Assembly (NCBI RefSeq): GCF_023094165.1
Contig: NZ_JALMDK010000001.1
Coordinates: forward strand, 248,001-312,000
Direction of reading: 5' to 3'
Length of the DNA: 64,000 nt
From: Crossiella sp. S99.2
GTDB taxonomy: Bacteria; Actinomycetota; Actinomycetes; Mycobacteriales; Pseudonocardiaceae
Shown here in pieces: positions 37,538 to 48,582 of the stretch. The translations under genes were made by a program, and so were the position numbers. Within the stretch, counting starts at the first letter, position 1, and each line of letters opens with the position of its first letter. The notes under the pieces were generated by a model. It saw only the letters and a list, made by a program, of their open reading frames with translations, had not been told where the DNA came from and did no database searches.

Positions 37538-38533
37538 TCACAGGCTCGCCAGCACCTCGGCCTCCTGAGCCGGGCTCAGTCCCGCCTTGCGCTCCCGGTC
37601 CAGGCCCAGTTCGCGTTCCCAGGCCAGCGTGTCCACCGCGGTCTCCGCGGCAGAGCGGATGGTCAGGCCCGCGTCCAGCGCGGGCTGGGCCTGGTGCGAG
37701 GTCATCCCGGCGTAGTCCGCGGGCAGCCACAGCGGCAGCGATCCCGGCCCGCCCCAGGGCTTGATCTCCAGTTCGGTCAGCTTCGCCTCGGGCGCCCGCA
37801 CCAGTTCCGCCGGGACGCCGAGCGCGTCCTGGACTTCGCCGAGGAACTCCGGCAGCGGCGCGGGTTCGCTGATCGCGTCGAAGGTGCCGCCCAGCCGCTG
37901 CTCGGCGGCCAGCACGATCCACGCGGCGAAATCACGCGCGTCGATGTGCTGGAACGGCTGTGCGGGCGCGTCCGGCACCAGCACCCGGCCGCCGCGGGCG
38001 AACCGGGCGGGCCAGTACCCGAACCGGTCGGAAAGATCGCCCGGTCCGGTGATCAGGCCAGGGCGCGGGATGAACGCGTCCTCGCCGAAGACCTCGCGCA
38101 CCGCGTTCTCGCTGGCCACCTTGATCCGGCCGTAGCGCTCACCCACCTCGGCGGTGGGCAACCCGGCCGCGTCGTCCACGAGTGGTTCGACCAGTTTTCC
38201 GTCCACACCTTGGCCCGTGGTCGCGTTGTCCGCGTACACGCTGATGGTGGAGACGAACGTCCAGTGCTTGGTGGTCTTCGCCAGCTTCTCCAGCGCGTCC
38301 CGCACCCACGGGAAGGAGATCCTCGCCACGTCCACCACCGCGTCGAAGCGCTCCCCGGCCAGCGCCGCCAACCCCTCCGGCGCGCTCCGGTCCACCACCG
38401 CGGTGACTGCCCCGGCGGGCACCTGTCCAGAGACCCCGCGGACCGCGCAGACCACGTCATGCCCACGTCGCAACGCTTCTTCGGCGACGGCCTTCGAAAG
38501 GAAGATCGTCCCGCCCAGTACCAGAATCCGCAT
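37538..38533 (-). CDS. NAD-dependent epimerase/reductase (extended SDR)
   Basis: 331 residues. The Rossmann motif LVLGGTIFLSKAVAEEA (GGTxFLS variant) opens the protein, with VDRS after beta-2, VSTISVYADN as the catalytic Ser/Thr region, and YGRIK as the Tyr-x3-Lys pair. It looks like reductases that act on sugar or isoflavone-like substrates; the substrate is unknown. The start ATG 38533 is fixed by the Rossmann fold; a longer antisense frame through purS/purQ is not real. Confidence 0.88.
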   Translation of the reverse strand: MRILVLGGTIFLSKAVAEEALRRGHDVVCAVRGVSGQVPAGAVTAVVDRSAPEGLAALAGERFDAVVDVARISFPWVRDALEKLAKTTKHWTFVSTISVYADNATTGQGVDGKLVEPLVDDAAGLPTAEVGERYGRIKVASENAVREVFGEDAFIPRPGLITGPGDLSDRFGYWPARFARGGRVLVPDAPAQPFQHIDARDFAAWIVLAAEQRLGGTFDAISEPAPLPEFLGEVQDALGVPAELVRAPEAKLTELEIKPWGGPGSLPLWLPADYAGMTSHQAQPALDAGLTIRSAAETAVDTLAWERELGLDRERKAGLSPAQEAEVLASL

Positions 38534-38641
38534 GCCCACACCCTGCTGGACCGATGCGCGGCCCGCGACCGATCTCGCGCAGAGCGAACGGCGGTGAGAG
38601 CGGTAACGCATCGAGCGCGCGGAGTGAACAAGCAGGTCAGG

Positions 38642-38647
38642 TAGGCT
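38642..38647 (+). promoter_or_regulatory. Probable -10 box of purSQL
   Basis: TAGGCT about 40 bases before the purS start gives a short leader that contains the CAGGAG ribosome-binding site. No clear -35. Confidence 0.4.
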
Positions 38648-38687
38648 CCTCTCGTCCCGCTTCCCGGCAAAATCCAGGAGCATTCGC

Positions 38688-38927
38688 GTGGCCCGAGTCG
38701 TCGTCGACGTCATGCCCAAGCAGGAGATCCTCGATCCGCAAGGACAGGCGGTGGCGAATGCGCTGCCCCGTCTCGGATTTGATGGCATCGCCTCCGTCCG
38801 CCAAGGCAAGCATTTTGAGCTGGAGGTCGACGACAACGTCGACGACGAAGCTCTCGCGAAGATCGCCGAGACCTTCCTCGCCAATCCGGTGATTGAGGAC
38901 TGGACCGTCCGCCGGATCGAGTCATGA
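38688..38927 (+). CDS. purS: FGAM synthase subunit PurS
   Basis: Small subunit (79 residues) that joins PurL and PurQ into the FGAR amidotransferase complex. The sequence [32 protein letters not shown] and [11 protein letters not shown] are typical of PurS. GTG start with CAGGAG upstream; stop overlaps purQ by ATGA. Confidence 0.95.
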   Translation: MARVVVDVMPKQEILDPQGQAVANALPRLGFDGIASVRQGKHFELEVDDNVDDEALAKIAETFLANPVIEDWTVRRIES

Positions 38928-39597
38928 GCCCCCGGATCGGGGTCATCACCTTTCCCGGCACCCTCGACGACGTCGACGCCCTGCGCGCCGTGCGTTACGC
39001 CGAGGCCGAAGCCGTACCGCTGTGGCACGCCGACGCGGATCTGCGCGGGGTGGACGCGGTGGTCGTGCCCGGCGGGTTCTCCTACGGGGATTACCTGCGG
39101 GCAGGCGCGATCGCCCGGTTCGCCCCGGTGATGGGCGAGGTCGTCGCGGCCGCGGCCAAGGGTCTGCCAGTGCTGGGGATCTGCAACGGATTCCAGATCC
39201 TGTGCGAGGCCGGGCTGCTGCCCGGCGCGCTGGTCCGCAACGCCGGACTGCACTTCGTCTGCCGCGACCAGTGGCTGCGGGTGGAGAACAACTCCACCGC
39301 GTGGACCTCCCGGTACGAGCAGGGCGCCGAGATCCTGGTGCCGCTGAAGTCCGGCGAGGGCCGCTATGTCGCGGAGAAGTCCACTGTGGACGAACTCGAG
39401 GGCGAAGGCCGGGTGGTGTTCCGCTACGTCGGCGGCAACCCCAACGGCGCGCTCGACGACATCGCGGGCATCACCAGCGCCAACGGCCGGATCGTCGGCC
39501 TGATGCCGCACCCCGAGCACGCGATCGAGGCCCTCACCGGCCCGACCGATGACGGTCTCGGCCTGTTCCTGTCCGTTCTCGACTCGCTGGTGGCGGC

Positions 39598-39601
<4 letters not shown>
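38924..39601 (+). CDS. purQ: FGAM synthase glutaminase subunit PurQ
   Basis: Class I glutaminase (225 residues) that supplies ammonia to PurL. The nucleophile Cys is in [11 protein letters not shown] (residue ~87), the oxyanion region in [16 protein letters not shown], and the His-x-Glu pair in MPHPEHA. It overlaps purS at its start and purL at its end, so the three are translated together. Confidence 0.97.
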
Positions 39602-41889
<2,288 letters not shown>

Positions 41890-41906
41890 GTTTTTCGCAC
41901 TGCGAC

Positions 41907-41936
41907 AAGGGGAGAGGCCACCTGGTCTCTCCCCTT
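41907..41936. terminator. Bidirectional terminator after purL
   Basis: AAGGGGAGAG (41907-41916) and CTCTCCCCTT (41927-41936) form a 10-bp stem followed by T's, with A's on the other side, so it works in both directions between purL and the convergent small gene. Confidence 0.88.
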
Positions 41937-41940
41937 TCGC

Positions 41941-42138
41941 TTACTGGCTGGTGGCTCGCCTGCGGCTGGTCGCGGTGAGCAGCAGGACCAGGCCGAGCAG
42001 GCCGAGGGAGAGCCCGGTGAGCAGTTGCAGGTGCTCGGGGACCATGTGCATCAACAGCCAGCCCTCGCCACCGACCTGCCTGGCGATGAGCCCGCCGAAG
42101 CCCTGGATCATCGCGACGATCCCGAACACTTCGAGCAT
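41941..42138 (-). CDS. Small membrane protein (65 aa)
   Basis: Two hydrophobic helices: FGIVAMIQGFGGLIA at the N-terminus and LLTGLSLGLLGLVLLLTA at the C-terminus, with a basic end. The ATG at 42138 has AAGGA about ten bases upstream; the frame is open to 42213. I know no function for it. Confidence 0.65.
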   Translation of the reverse strand: MLEVFGIVAMIQGFGGLIARQVGGEGWLLMHMVPEHLQLLTGLSLGLLGLVLLLTATSRRRATSQ

Positions 42139-42223
42139 GGCCGCAGTCCTTCTTTCGTATTCTGTGGTCCACCCGACACGCACCGTTGTGACCCGACTGT
42201 AGTGAAAAACCACCCCCGGTGGG

Positions 42224-43147
42224 TCATCCGCAGGGTTGGTCCGGGGTCGCGAAGGTGGCCTTGGCCGGGTCGGGGCGCTGCGACCAGGTCACGCCGCCGA
42301 GGCCGCAGCGACGGTGGAAACGGGCCCCGTCCCAGTTCAGCGGTCCCATGAAGGTGGCCCTGGTGAGGTAGACGTTGCCGTGGAACTCGGCGTGGTCCAG
42401 GTGAGTGACCCGCCACAGGGTGGCGTCCTGGATCCGCATCCCGCCGATCAGCCTGCCGCTGAGGTCCAGCCTGCTCAGCGTGGCGCCCATCAGGTCCAGG
42501 TTGTACCGAGGGCCGTCGGTGCCCGCCTTGGGCAGCAGGTCCCGGATGAGCTGCTGCGCGCTGCGCCGCACCTCGCCCTCCCTGGAGTAGCGGGACTCGC
42601 CCTTGCGCTCATCCGGCATCTCGAACGGGCGGCGCAGGTAGGCGCAGTAGATGTCCAGCACGGTCTGGGCGTACTCGGGCCGGCTGCGCGCGATACCGGC
42701 CAGCGCGTGCAGCGCGCCCACCCGCACCTGGTCCGCCTCGTGCCCGAGCAGCTCCACCGCCTTGGCGAAGCGTTCGTCGCTGACCCGCTCCCGGTCGTGC
42801 TCGGCCCGGCTGGTGTCCAGCCGCTGCCGCTGCTCCTCCACCTGCCGCCGCCGGTCGTTGAGCCAGAGCGCGTACAGCGCCACCACCGACCCCGCGCCCA
42901 GCCCGCCGGTCTTGAGCGCCTCGGTCAGCCCCGCCTTCGGATCCGCCACCAGCAAACCCCCGCCGACCAGCAGCAACGCTCCCATCGCGAGCAGCACGGT
43001 GCCGGTGAGCACCACCGCCTGCCTGCGTCGCAGCATGCCGAAGCCGAGCACCCCCAGTGCCACCACGAACCCGCCGATACCCGGTCCCAGCAGCCACCAC
43101 CCGTTGTCCACGGCGATGATCGTGCCGCCATTCGAGTGGTCGTTCAA
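42224..43147 (-). CDS. Membrane protein with C-terminal pentapeptide-like repeats
   Basis: 307 residues. The N-terminus has two or three transmembrane helices (about 15-95), then a coiled coil (RRQVEEQRQRLDTSRAEHDRERV), a helical ARM-like segment (FAKAVELLGHEADQVRVGALHALAGIARSRPEYAQT) and a C-terminal repeat region with LDLMGATLSRLDLSGRLI and DATLWRV-type units typical of pentapeptide repeats. The start is uncertain: TTG 43147 or GTG 43111. Confidence 0.65.
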   Translation of the reverse strand: MNDHSNGGTIIAVDNGWWLLGPGIGGFVVALGVLGFGMLRRRQAVVLTGTVLLAMGALLLVGGGLLVADPKAGLTEALKTGGLGAGSVVALYALWLNDRRRQVEEQRQRLDTSRAEHDRERVSDERFAKAVELLGHEADQVRVGALHALAGIARSRPEYAQTVLDIYCAYLRRPFEMPDERKGESRYSREGEVRRSAQQLIRDLLPKAGTDGPRYNLDLMGATLSRLDLSGRLIGGMRIQDATLWRVTHLDHAEFHGNVYLTRATFMGPLNWDGARFHRRCGLGGVTWSQRPDPAKATFATPDQPCG

Positions 43148-43239
43148 CGTCCAACGGTAGTTCGCCAGGTAAGCGGCACCGGTCCGTTTCGTCTGGTCGT
43201 ATGCTCGCTGGTCACCCGAACCGGACAGGGGAGCGGACT

Positions 43240-44046
43240 GTGGAACGCCCGAACTGGGCGCCGGGCGAGCTTGACCTCACCGTGCCGAGCGCGGCCAGGG
43301 TCTATGACTACTACCTCGGCGGCTCGCACAACTTCGCGGTGGACCGGGCCCAGGCGCGGCAGGCGATCGAGCAGTGGCCGCTGCTGCCAGCGGCGCTGCG
43401 GGCCAACCGGGCCTTCCTGCGCCGCGCGGTGAAGTTCTGCCTGACCCAGGGCATCCGGCAGTTCCTGGACATCGGCTCCGGCATCCCCACCGTCGGCAAC
43501 GTGCACGAGATCGCCCAGGCCTTCGACCCGGCCTGCCGTATCGCCTACGTGGACGTGGACCCGATCGCGGTCGCGCACAGCAGGCTGATGCTCAGCGACA
43601 ACCCGAACACCGCGGTCGTCCAGGCCGACCTGCGCACCCCCGGGGACGTGCTGGACGCGCCCGAGCTGACCAAGCTGCTCGACCTGTCCCAGCCGACCGC
43701 GGTGCTGTTCGTGGCGGTGCTGCACTTCATCGCCGATGAGGAGGACCCGGCCGGGCTGGTCCGCCGCTACCTGGACGCGGTGCCCTCGGGCAGCTACCTG
43801 GTGCTCTCGCACGGCAGCAGCGAGGGCGCGCCGCAGCGGGCCGCCCAGCACGAGGACCTCTACCAGCGCACCGGCAGCCGGATCTTCATGCGCTCGCGCC
43901 AGCGGGTGCTCACCTACTTCGGCGACTGCGAGCTGCTGCCGCCGGGGCTGAGCCAGATGACCCAGTGGCGGCCGGAGCCCGACGACGAGTACTGGGGCTC
44001 GCCGGAGCAACTCAGCGGGTTCACCGGCGTCGGTTACAAGGCCTGA
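43240..44046 (+). CDS. SAM-dependent methyltransferase (DUF574), copy 1
   Basis: 268 residues of the actinobacterial Methyltransf_19/DUF574 family. Characteristic PSAARVYDYYLGGSHNF leads, then the SAM-binding FLDIGSGIPTVGNVHE, VDVDPIAVAHS, and ADLRTPG. The GTG at 43240 has GGGGAG seven bases upstream. It is followed by a close paralogue. The family's methyl acceptor is unknown to me. Confidence 0.88.
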   Translation: MERPNWAPGELDLTVPSAARVYDYYLGGSHNFAVDRAQARQAIEQWPLLPAALRANRAFLRRAVKFCLTQGIRQFLDIGSGIPTVGNVHEIAQAFDPACRIAYVDVDPIAVAHSRLMLSDNPNTAVVQADLRTPGDVLDAPELTKLLDLSQPTAVLFVAVLHFIADEEDPAGLVRRYLDAVPSGSYLVLSHGSSEGAPQRAAQHEDLYQRTGSRIFMRSRQRVLTYFGDCELLPPGLSQMTQWRPEPDDEYWGSPEQLSGFTGVGYKA

Positions 44047-44060
44047 ACCGGGGAGGCGCG

Positions 44061-44870
44061 GTGCAACAGGAACACGGCTGGGTGCCACCGGGAATCGATC
44101 TCACCCGGCCGAGCGCGGCCCGGGTCTATGACTACTACCTGGGCGGTTCGCACAACTTCGGGGTGGACCGGGAGCTGGCCAGGGTGGCCATCGAGGACTG
44201 GCCCGAGCTACCGATGATCATGCAGGCGAACCGGGCCTTCCTGCGCCGGGCGGTGAAGTTCTGCGTACAAGCGGGGATACGCCAGTTTCTGGACATCGGT
44301 TCAGGAATACCGACCGTGGGCAATGTGCACGAGGTGGCCCAGGAACTCGACCCCGACTGCCGGGTGGTCTATGTCGATATTGACCCGGTTGCCGTAGCGC
44401 ACAGCCGAATCATGCTCGCTGGTAACGATTTCTCCGAGATCGTCCAGGCCGACTTGCGACAACCCGAACGGGTGCTGGACGCGCCGCAGACCAAGGCCCT
44501 GCTGGATTTGTCCCAGCCGGTGGCGGTGCTGATGGTGGCGGTGCTGCACTTCGTGCCGGATGAGGCCGATCCGGCCGGACTGGTCCGCCGGTACCTGGAC
44601 GCGGTCGCGCCGGGCAGCTTCCTGGTGCTCTCGCACGCCTGCCTGGAGGGCGTCGGCGAGCAGGCCGAGTTCCACCAGAAGCTCTACCGCCGGGCGGGCA
44701 GCGCGCTGACCATCCGGCCCGTTGACCAGGTCGCGGGCCTGTTCGGGCCGGCCCGGCTGGTCGAGCCGGGACTGGTCCGGCTGCCGCTGTGGCGACCGGA
44801 CCCGGCAGCCCCGTACGAGGGGGATCCGGCAGTTTTCGCCGGCTTCGCGGCGGTCGGCCAGAAGGTCTAG
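44061..44870 (+). CDS. SAM-dependent methyltransferase (DUF574), copy 2
   Basis: 269 residues, clearly a tandem duplicate of the preceding gene: PSAARVYDYYLGGSHNF, ANRAFLRRAVKFC, FLDIGSGIPTVGNVHE and DPAGLVRRYLDAV are shared. GTG start with GGGGAGG at 44050-44056. The C-terminal third differs more, so the two may act on different substrates. Confidence 0.88.
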   Translation: MQQEHGWVPPGIDLTRPSAARVYDYYLGGSHNFGVDRELARVAIEDWPELPMIMQANRAFLRRAVKFCVQAGIRQFLDIGSGIPTVGNVHEVAQELDPDCRVVYVDIDPVAVAHSRIMLAGNDFSEIVQADLRQPERVLDAPQTKALLDLSQPVAVLMVAVLHFVPDEADPAGLVRRYLDAVAPGSFLVLSHACLEGVGEQAEFHQKLYRRAGSALTIRPVDQVAGLFGPARLVEPGLVRLPLWRPDPAAPYEGDPAVFAGFAAVGQKV

Positions 44871-45132
44871 ACCATGTGGCCAGCGGAAACGACTGAGATG
44901 GGAATCATTCCCGGGTTTTCGGGCTTTCTGCGGGCCCGCGACACCGCTACCCTTCGTGGCGTCGAACCGTTACGGAACTGCGCGGAAGGGTTGGATCCAG
45001 CCACGCGTCAGGGGAACTTGACCCGTCTTTTCCGGCCGCGGTGGCGGAGTGTCGCCACTGGTGGCGTTATCGTAGAGTTATTACCCCCATCAGCGATGAT
45101 CCCCGCAGGTGACGAGTGAGAGGATCAGGACG
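44871..45132. other. Non-coding gap with alternative hairpins
   Basis: About 260 bp. GTGGCG (45041-45046), CGCCAC (45053-45058) and GTGGCG (45061-45066) give two mutually exclusive hairpins. A possible promoter lies near 45070-45085 (GTAGAGTTATTAC). An open frame at 44874-45119 has no ribosome-binding site and is not supported. I see no other feature. Confidence 0.4.
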
Positions 45133-45321
45133 ATGTGCCGACCCGCTCCCACTTCGCTGATCTTCGCGAGTGTGCGCCAGGTCATGGAATTGCCGGTCAG
45201 CTTCGGATTTGTTGATGAGGGGCTCGTCTCGACGACCGTGACCACGGCAAACTGGACCCAGGAGGACAGCGGGCGACCCGGACAGTCTGGTTTGTGTGCC
45301 GCGGTCGGGCGATGGGTATGA
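45133..45321 (+). CDS. Candidate small protein coupled to GGDEF-EAL gene
   Basis: A 62-codon frame whose TGA overlaps the ATG of the GGDEF-EAL gene (ATGA at 45318-45321), the geometry of translational coupling. It starts with ATG 45133 after an AGGA. Its third codon positions are mostly G/C, as in the neighbouring genes. The sequence begins MCRPAPTSLIFASVRQVMEL and resembles nothing I recognise. It may be a regulatory small protein or only a leader that raises translation of the downstream gene. Confidence 0.4.
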   Translation: MCRPAPTSLIFASVRQVMELPVSFGFVDEGLVSTTVTTANWTQEDSGRPGQSGLCAAVGRWV

Positions 45322-47480
45322 GTGCGACGAACAGCGATTCTTTCCGCCCTGGAAGGCTGCTGGTGACTGACGGCGCCGACCGAACCCACCAGGCCTGTGC
45401 GCGATTCGCCCGAAGCTGGGTCCGCGCCATCGCCGGTACCAGCTACGTCTCCCTTGGCCTTGCCGAGACGGAGCAGCTGCTGCTCGCGCACACCGAGCGC
45501 CTGGTGCAGGCGCTGTTCGCCGATCCGTTCCGGGCCACTCCGGCACGGGAGATCGGATTCCAGCTCGTCCAGGCGCATTTCACCGGAATCGAGACGCTGA
45601 GCCGGACCGTCGCGCTGCTGGGCGATGAGTTCCTCGGCGAGCTGCGGGTGGAGCCGGACGAGCGGCTGCAGGCCCGGATCGCCGCGTTGCAGGGCGCGCT
45701 GGCCGCCGGCTACGCCCAGGCGCTGCGCGAGCGGACCCTGGACGAGCAGGAGGCGATCCGCCAGGCGGTGCTGGACGCCAGGGACGCCGCCGAGCACGCC
45801 CGCCGGGCCAGCGAGGCCCGCTTCCGCGCGGTGTTCACCGAGGCCGCGATCGGCATCGGCATCCTGGACACCAACGGCCGCTTCCTGGACGCCAACGCCT
45901 CCCTGCAGCACATGCTGGACTACTCCCTTGAAGAGCTGTGCCAGCGCAAGGGGCACGACGTGCTCTACCCGCAGGACCGGGCGGACCTGCGCGACCTGTG
46001 CGCCTCGGTGGCCTCCGGCGCCCGCGACCATGTCCGGCTGGACTCCCGGCTGACCAGGCGGGACGGCCAGGAGATCTGGACGCACATCACCGTCTCGCTG
46101 ATCAGGGACGAGCAGGGCGCGCCGCGGTACGTGGTGGCCATGATCGAGGACGTCACCGACCGGCACCTGCTGCAGACCCGGCTGGTGCACCAGGCCCTGC
46201 ACGATCCGCTGACCGGGCTGTCCAACCGGGCGCTGTTCCTGGACGAGCTGGCCAACGCCTTCGCCCGCAAGGAGCCGCAGGCCCGGATCGGCCTCTGTTA
46301 CCTCGACCTCGATGGCTTCAAGGTGATCAACGACAGCCTCGGCCACGACATCGGCGATCAGCTGCTGGTCGCGGTGGCCCGGCGGCTGGACGACTGCGTG
46401 TCCGGCCCCGGCAGGCTGGTGGCCCGGATGGGCGGGGACGAGTTCGTCATCCTGCTCGACGGCACCACCGGCGACGACGAGGTCATCGCGGTCGCCGAGC
46501 AGGTGCTGGACGCGCTGGTCGAACCGATCAAGGTGGCCGGGCACGAGCTGTCCATCTCGGCCAGCATCGGCATCGTGGAGCGGCCGACCAGCGTGGCCTG
46601 CCCCGCCGACCTGATGCGCGACGCCGACATCACGCTGTACTGGGCCAAGGCCGACGGCAAGAGCCGCTGGGCGCTGTTCGACTCCGAGCGCAACGCCCGC
46701 GAGGTGGCCCGCTTCACCCTGTCCGCGACCATGCCCGCGGCGCTGGAGCGCGGCGAGTTCTACGTGGACTACCAGCCGCTGGTCCGGCTCACCGACACCG
46801 CGGTGGTCGGGGTGGAGGCGCTGGTCCGCTGGCAGCACCCGGAGTTCGGCAGGCTCGGCCCCGACCGGTTCATCGAACTGGCCGAGGAGACCGGCCTGAT
46901 CGTCTCGCTCGGCCGCTGGGTGCTGGAACAGGCCTGCCGCCAGGCCCGCAGCTGGATCGACGAGTTCGGCGCGGCCGCCCCCTTCGTCAGCGTGAACCTG
47001 GCCGTCCGCCAGCTCCGCGACGCCGGCCTGGTCGGCGACGTGGCCCGGATCCTGGCCGAGTCCGGCCTGCCCCCTGGCAAGCTCCAGCTGGAGCTGACCG
47101 AGAGCGCCATCATGGGCAACGCGGCCGAGCCGCTGGACGCCCTGTGCGCGCTGTCGGACATGGGCGTGCGCATCGCCATCGACGACTTCGGCACCGGCTA
47201 CTCCAACCTGGCCTACCTCCGCCACCTGCCCGTGCACGAACTCAAGATCGCGGGCTCGTTCGTGGAGGGCCTGCGCGCCGCCGCGGCCGGCGACGAGGTC
47301 GACCAGCAGATCGTGGCCACCCTGGTCTCCCTGGCGCACGCCCTCGGCCTGACCGTCACCGCCGAAGGCGTGGAAACCACCACCCAGGCCGAACGCCTGC
47401 GCGCCATCGGCTGCGACTCCGGCCAGGGCTGGCTCTTCGCCAAGCCAGGACCCCCGGCCAGCATCGACGGCCTGCTCTAG
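45318..47480 (+). CDS. PAS-GGDEF-EAL cyclic-di-GMP protein
   Basis: 720 residues. An N-terminal helical region (to ~160), a PAS domain (about 164-290, beginning SEARFRAVFTEAAIGIGILD), a GGDEF diguanylate-cyclase domain with intact GGDEF (372-376), and an EAL phosphodiesterase domain with EALVR (500-504), ELTES, DDFGTGYSNL and AEGVE all present. The usual inhibitory RxxD site five residues before the GGDEF motif is missing (SGPGRLVAR instead). So both enzyme activities look possible without product inhibition. No transmembrane helix. ATG 45312 is an alternative start. A small coupled frame precedes it. Confidence 0.9.
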   Translation: MSATNSDSFRPGRLLVTDGADRTHQACARFARSWVRAIAGTSYVSLGLAETEQLLLAHTERLVQALFADPFRATPAREIGFQLVQAHFTGIETLSRTVALLGDEFLGELRVEPDERLQARIAALQGALAAGYAQALRERTLDEQEAIRQAVLDARDAAEHARRASEARFRAVFTEAAIGIGILDTNGRFLDANASLQHMLDYSLEELCQRKGHDVLYPQDRADLRDLCASVASGARDHVRLDSRLTRRDGQEIWTHITVSLIRDEQGAPRYVVAMIEDVTDRHLLQTRLVHQALHDPLTGLSNRALFLDELANAFARKEPQARIGLCYLDLDGFKVINDSLGHDIGDQLLVAVARRLDDCVSGPGRLVARMGGDEFVILLDGTTGDDEVIAVAEQVLDALVEPIKVAGHELSISASIGIVERPTSVACPADLMRDADITLYWAKADGKSRWALFDSERNAREVARFTLSATMPAALERGEFYVDYQPLVRLTDTAVVGVEALVRWQHPEFGRLGPDRFIELAEETGLIVSLGRWVLEQACRQARSWIDEFGAAAPFVSVNLAVRQLRDAGLVGDVARILAESGLPPGKLQLELTESAIMGNAAEPLDALCALSDMGVRIAIDDFGTGYSNLAYLRHLPVHELKIAGSFVEGLRAAAAGDEVDQQIVATLVSLAHALGLTVTAEGVETTTQAERLRAIGCDSGQGWLFAKPGPPASIDGLL

Positions 47481-47572
47481 ACACTTCCCCAGCTCACGGA
47501 ACCACCCGTGGGTGTGCTGCGTCGTTGGTACGGTGACCGTGGACGCGCACTGCGTGACGGAGGGGAAACACA

Positions 47573-48001
47573 GTGACCGACCCGAAGAGCGCCCAACCAG
47601 GCCCCGCCATGGCGATGTCGGCCCTGACCAGCCTGAACAAGTCGGTCGAGGGCATGAATCAGCTGCGCGAGGACGTCCGCGCGGGCCGGGTCAAGCTCGA
47701 CCCGGCAGCAGGAGCGCAGCTGAAGAAGGCCCTCACGGAGCAGGAATCGCGGGCCCTGAAGTGGCAGGAAACCGCATCACAACTTGAGCAGGCGTTGCCG
47801 CTTGGCAACCACTGGGTGGGCCAGCAGATGGCGGACAAGATGAGCAAGCGTGCCAGCGGCACGGACTTCTCCTTCGCCACCCAGGTCAACCTGTACATCG
47901 ATGAACTGCAGAAGGCCCAGGTCGTCCTGGATGAGGCGATCCGGGCGACCACGGGCGCGGACACCGGTAGCGCCGCCGACCTCGGAAAGCACGGGAAGTA
48001 G
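47573..48001 (+). CDS. Helical ESX-associated protein
   Basis: 142 residues, all-helical and Gln/Ala-rich, with no signal peptide. It heads a cassette with a DUF3558 lipoprotein, a PPE-like protein and EspG, the usual first member of this set in Pseudonocardiaceae. It has GGAGGGG before the GTG start. TACGGT (47530-47535) may be the -10 box. Function unknown; possibly a secreted Esx-like partner. Confidence 0.7.
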   Translation: MTDPKSAQPGPAMAMSALTSLNKSVEGMNQLREDVRAGRVKLDPAAGAQLKKALTEQESRALKWQETASQLEQALPLGNHWVGQQMADKMSKRASGTDFSFATQVNLYIDELQKAQVVLDEAIRATTGADTGSAADLGKHGK

Positions 48002-48003
48002 AC

Positions 48004-48570
48004 GTGAGTCGTAGCAAGATCGTTGTTGGTGGCGCGCTGGCTGCCGCTGTCTTCCTCGGTGGCTGTTCGGGCGGCTCGATCGCGGGCACGCCGACCCCCG
48101 CGACCAGCGGCGCGGCCACCTCAAGCGCCTCGACCGGTGACGGTCCGGGTGCTTCGCTGTCCGCGGTCCTGCCCTGCGCGTTGCTGACCAACGCTGAGGC
48201 CGCTTCGCTCGGTCTGCTGGCAGGCCAGCCGGAGGACTTCGGTAAGAAGCGTCAGTGCCAGTTCCGCGATGTCTCCAAGCCGTCGCCGGTGACCGGCAAC
48301 GTCACCATCGACCCGGTGTTCGGCATCGACCAGCTGCGCACCCCGCCGAACACCGATGAGGCCGGGATCCGCAAGCTCACCGTGGATGGCAGGCGGGTCA
48401 ACTACTACCCCAACGCCGACGGCACGCTGTGCACGGTGAACATCGAGGTCAACAAGACCGAGGTGGTGTTCGTGCAGACCAGCCTGCGCCAGGCGAACAC
48501 GCCCGAAGCGGTGTGCTCGATCACCGAGAAGATGGTCGGCTTCGTGCTGCCCAGAATGCCGAAGAAGTAG
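48004..48570 (+). CDS. DUF3558 lipoprotein
   Basis: 188 residues with a signal peptide and lipobox FLGGC (Cys-21), a Ser/Thr-rich linker, then the DUF3558 domain starting LPCALLTNAEAASLGL, with further Cys in KRQCQFRD, GTLCTVNIEV and EAVCSITEKM. It follows the preceding gene by two bases. It is a known member of actinobacterial EspG/PPE cassettes; its role is unknown. Confidence 0.85.
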   Translation: MSRSKIVVGGALAAAVFLGGCSGGSIAGTPTPATSGAATSSASTGDGPGASLSAVLPCALLTNAEAASLGLLAGQPEDFGKKRQCQFRDVSKPSPVTGNVTIDPVFGIDQLRTPPNTDEAGIRKLTVDGRRVNYYPNADGTLCTVNIEVNKTEVVFVQTSLRQANTPEAVCSITEKMVGFVLPRMPKK

Positions 48571-48582
48571 CAGGGGGATGTC

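Noticed and set aside
44874..45119. 81-codon open frame before the cyclic-di-GMP locus
   Set aside because: No ribosome-binding site or box at the right distance, and its end crosses the probable promoter of the next transcript.
45090..47339. Antisense open frame against the GGDEF-EAL gene
   Set aside because: Same G/C shadow pattern; the sense strand has intact catalytic motifs.
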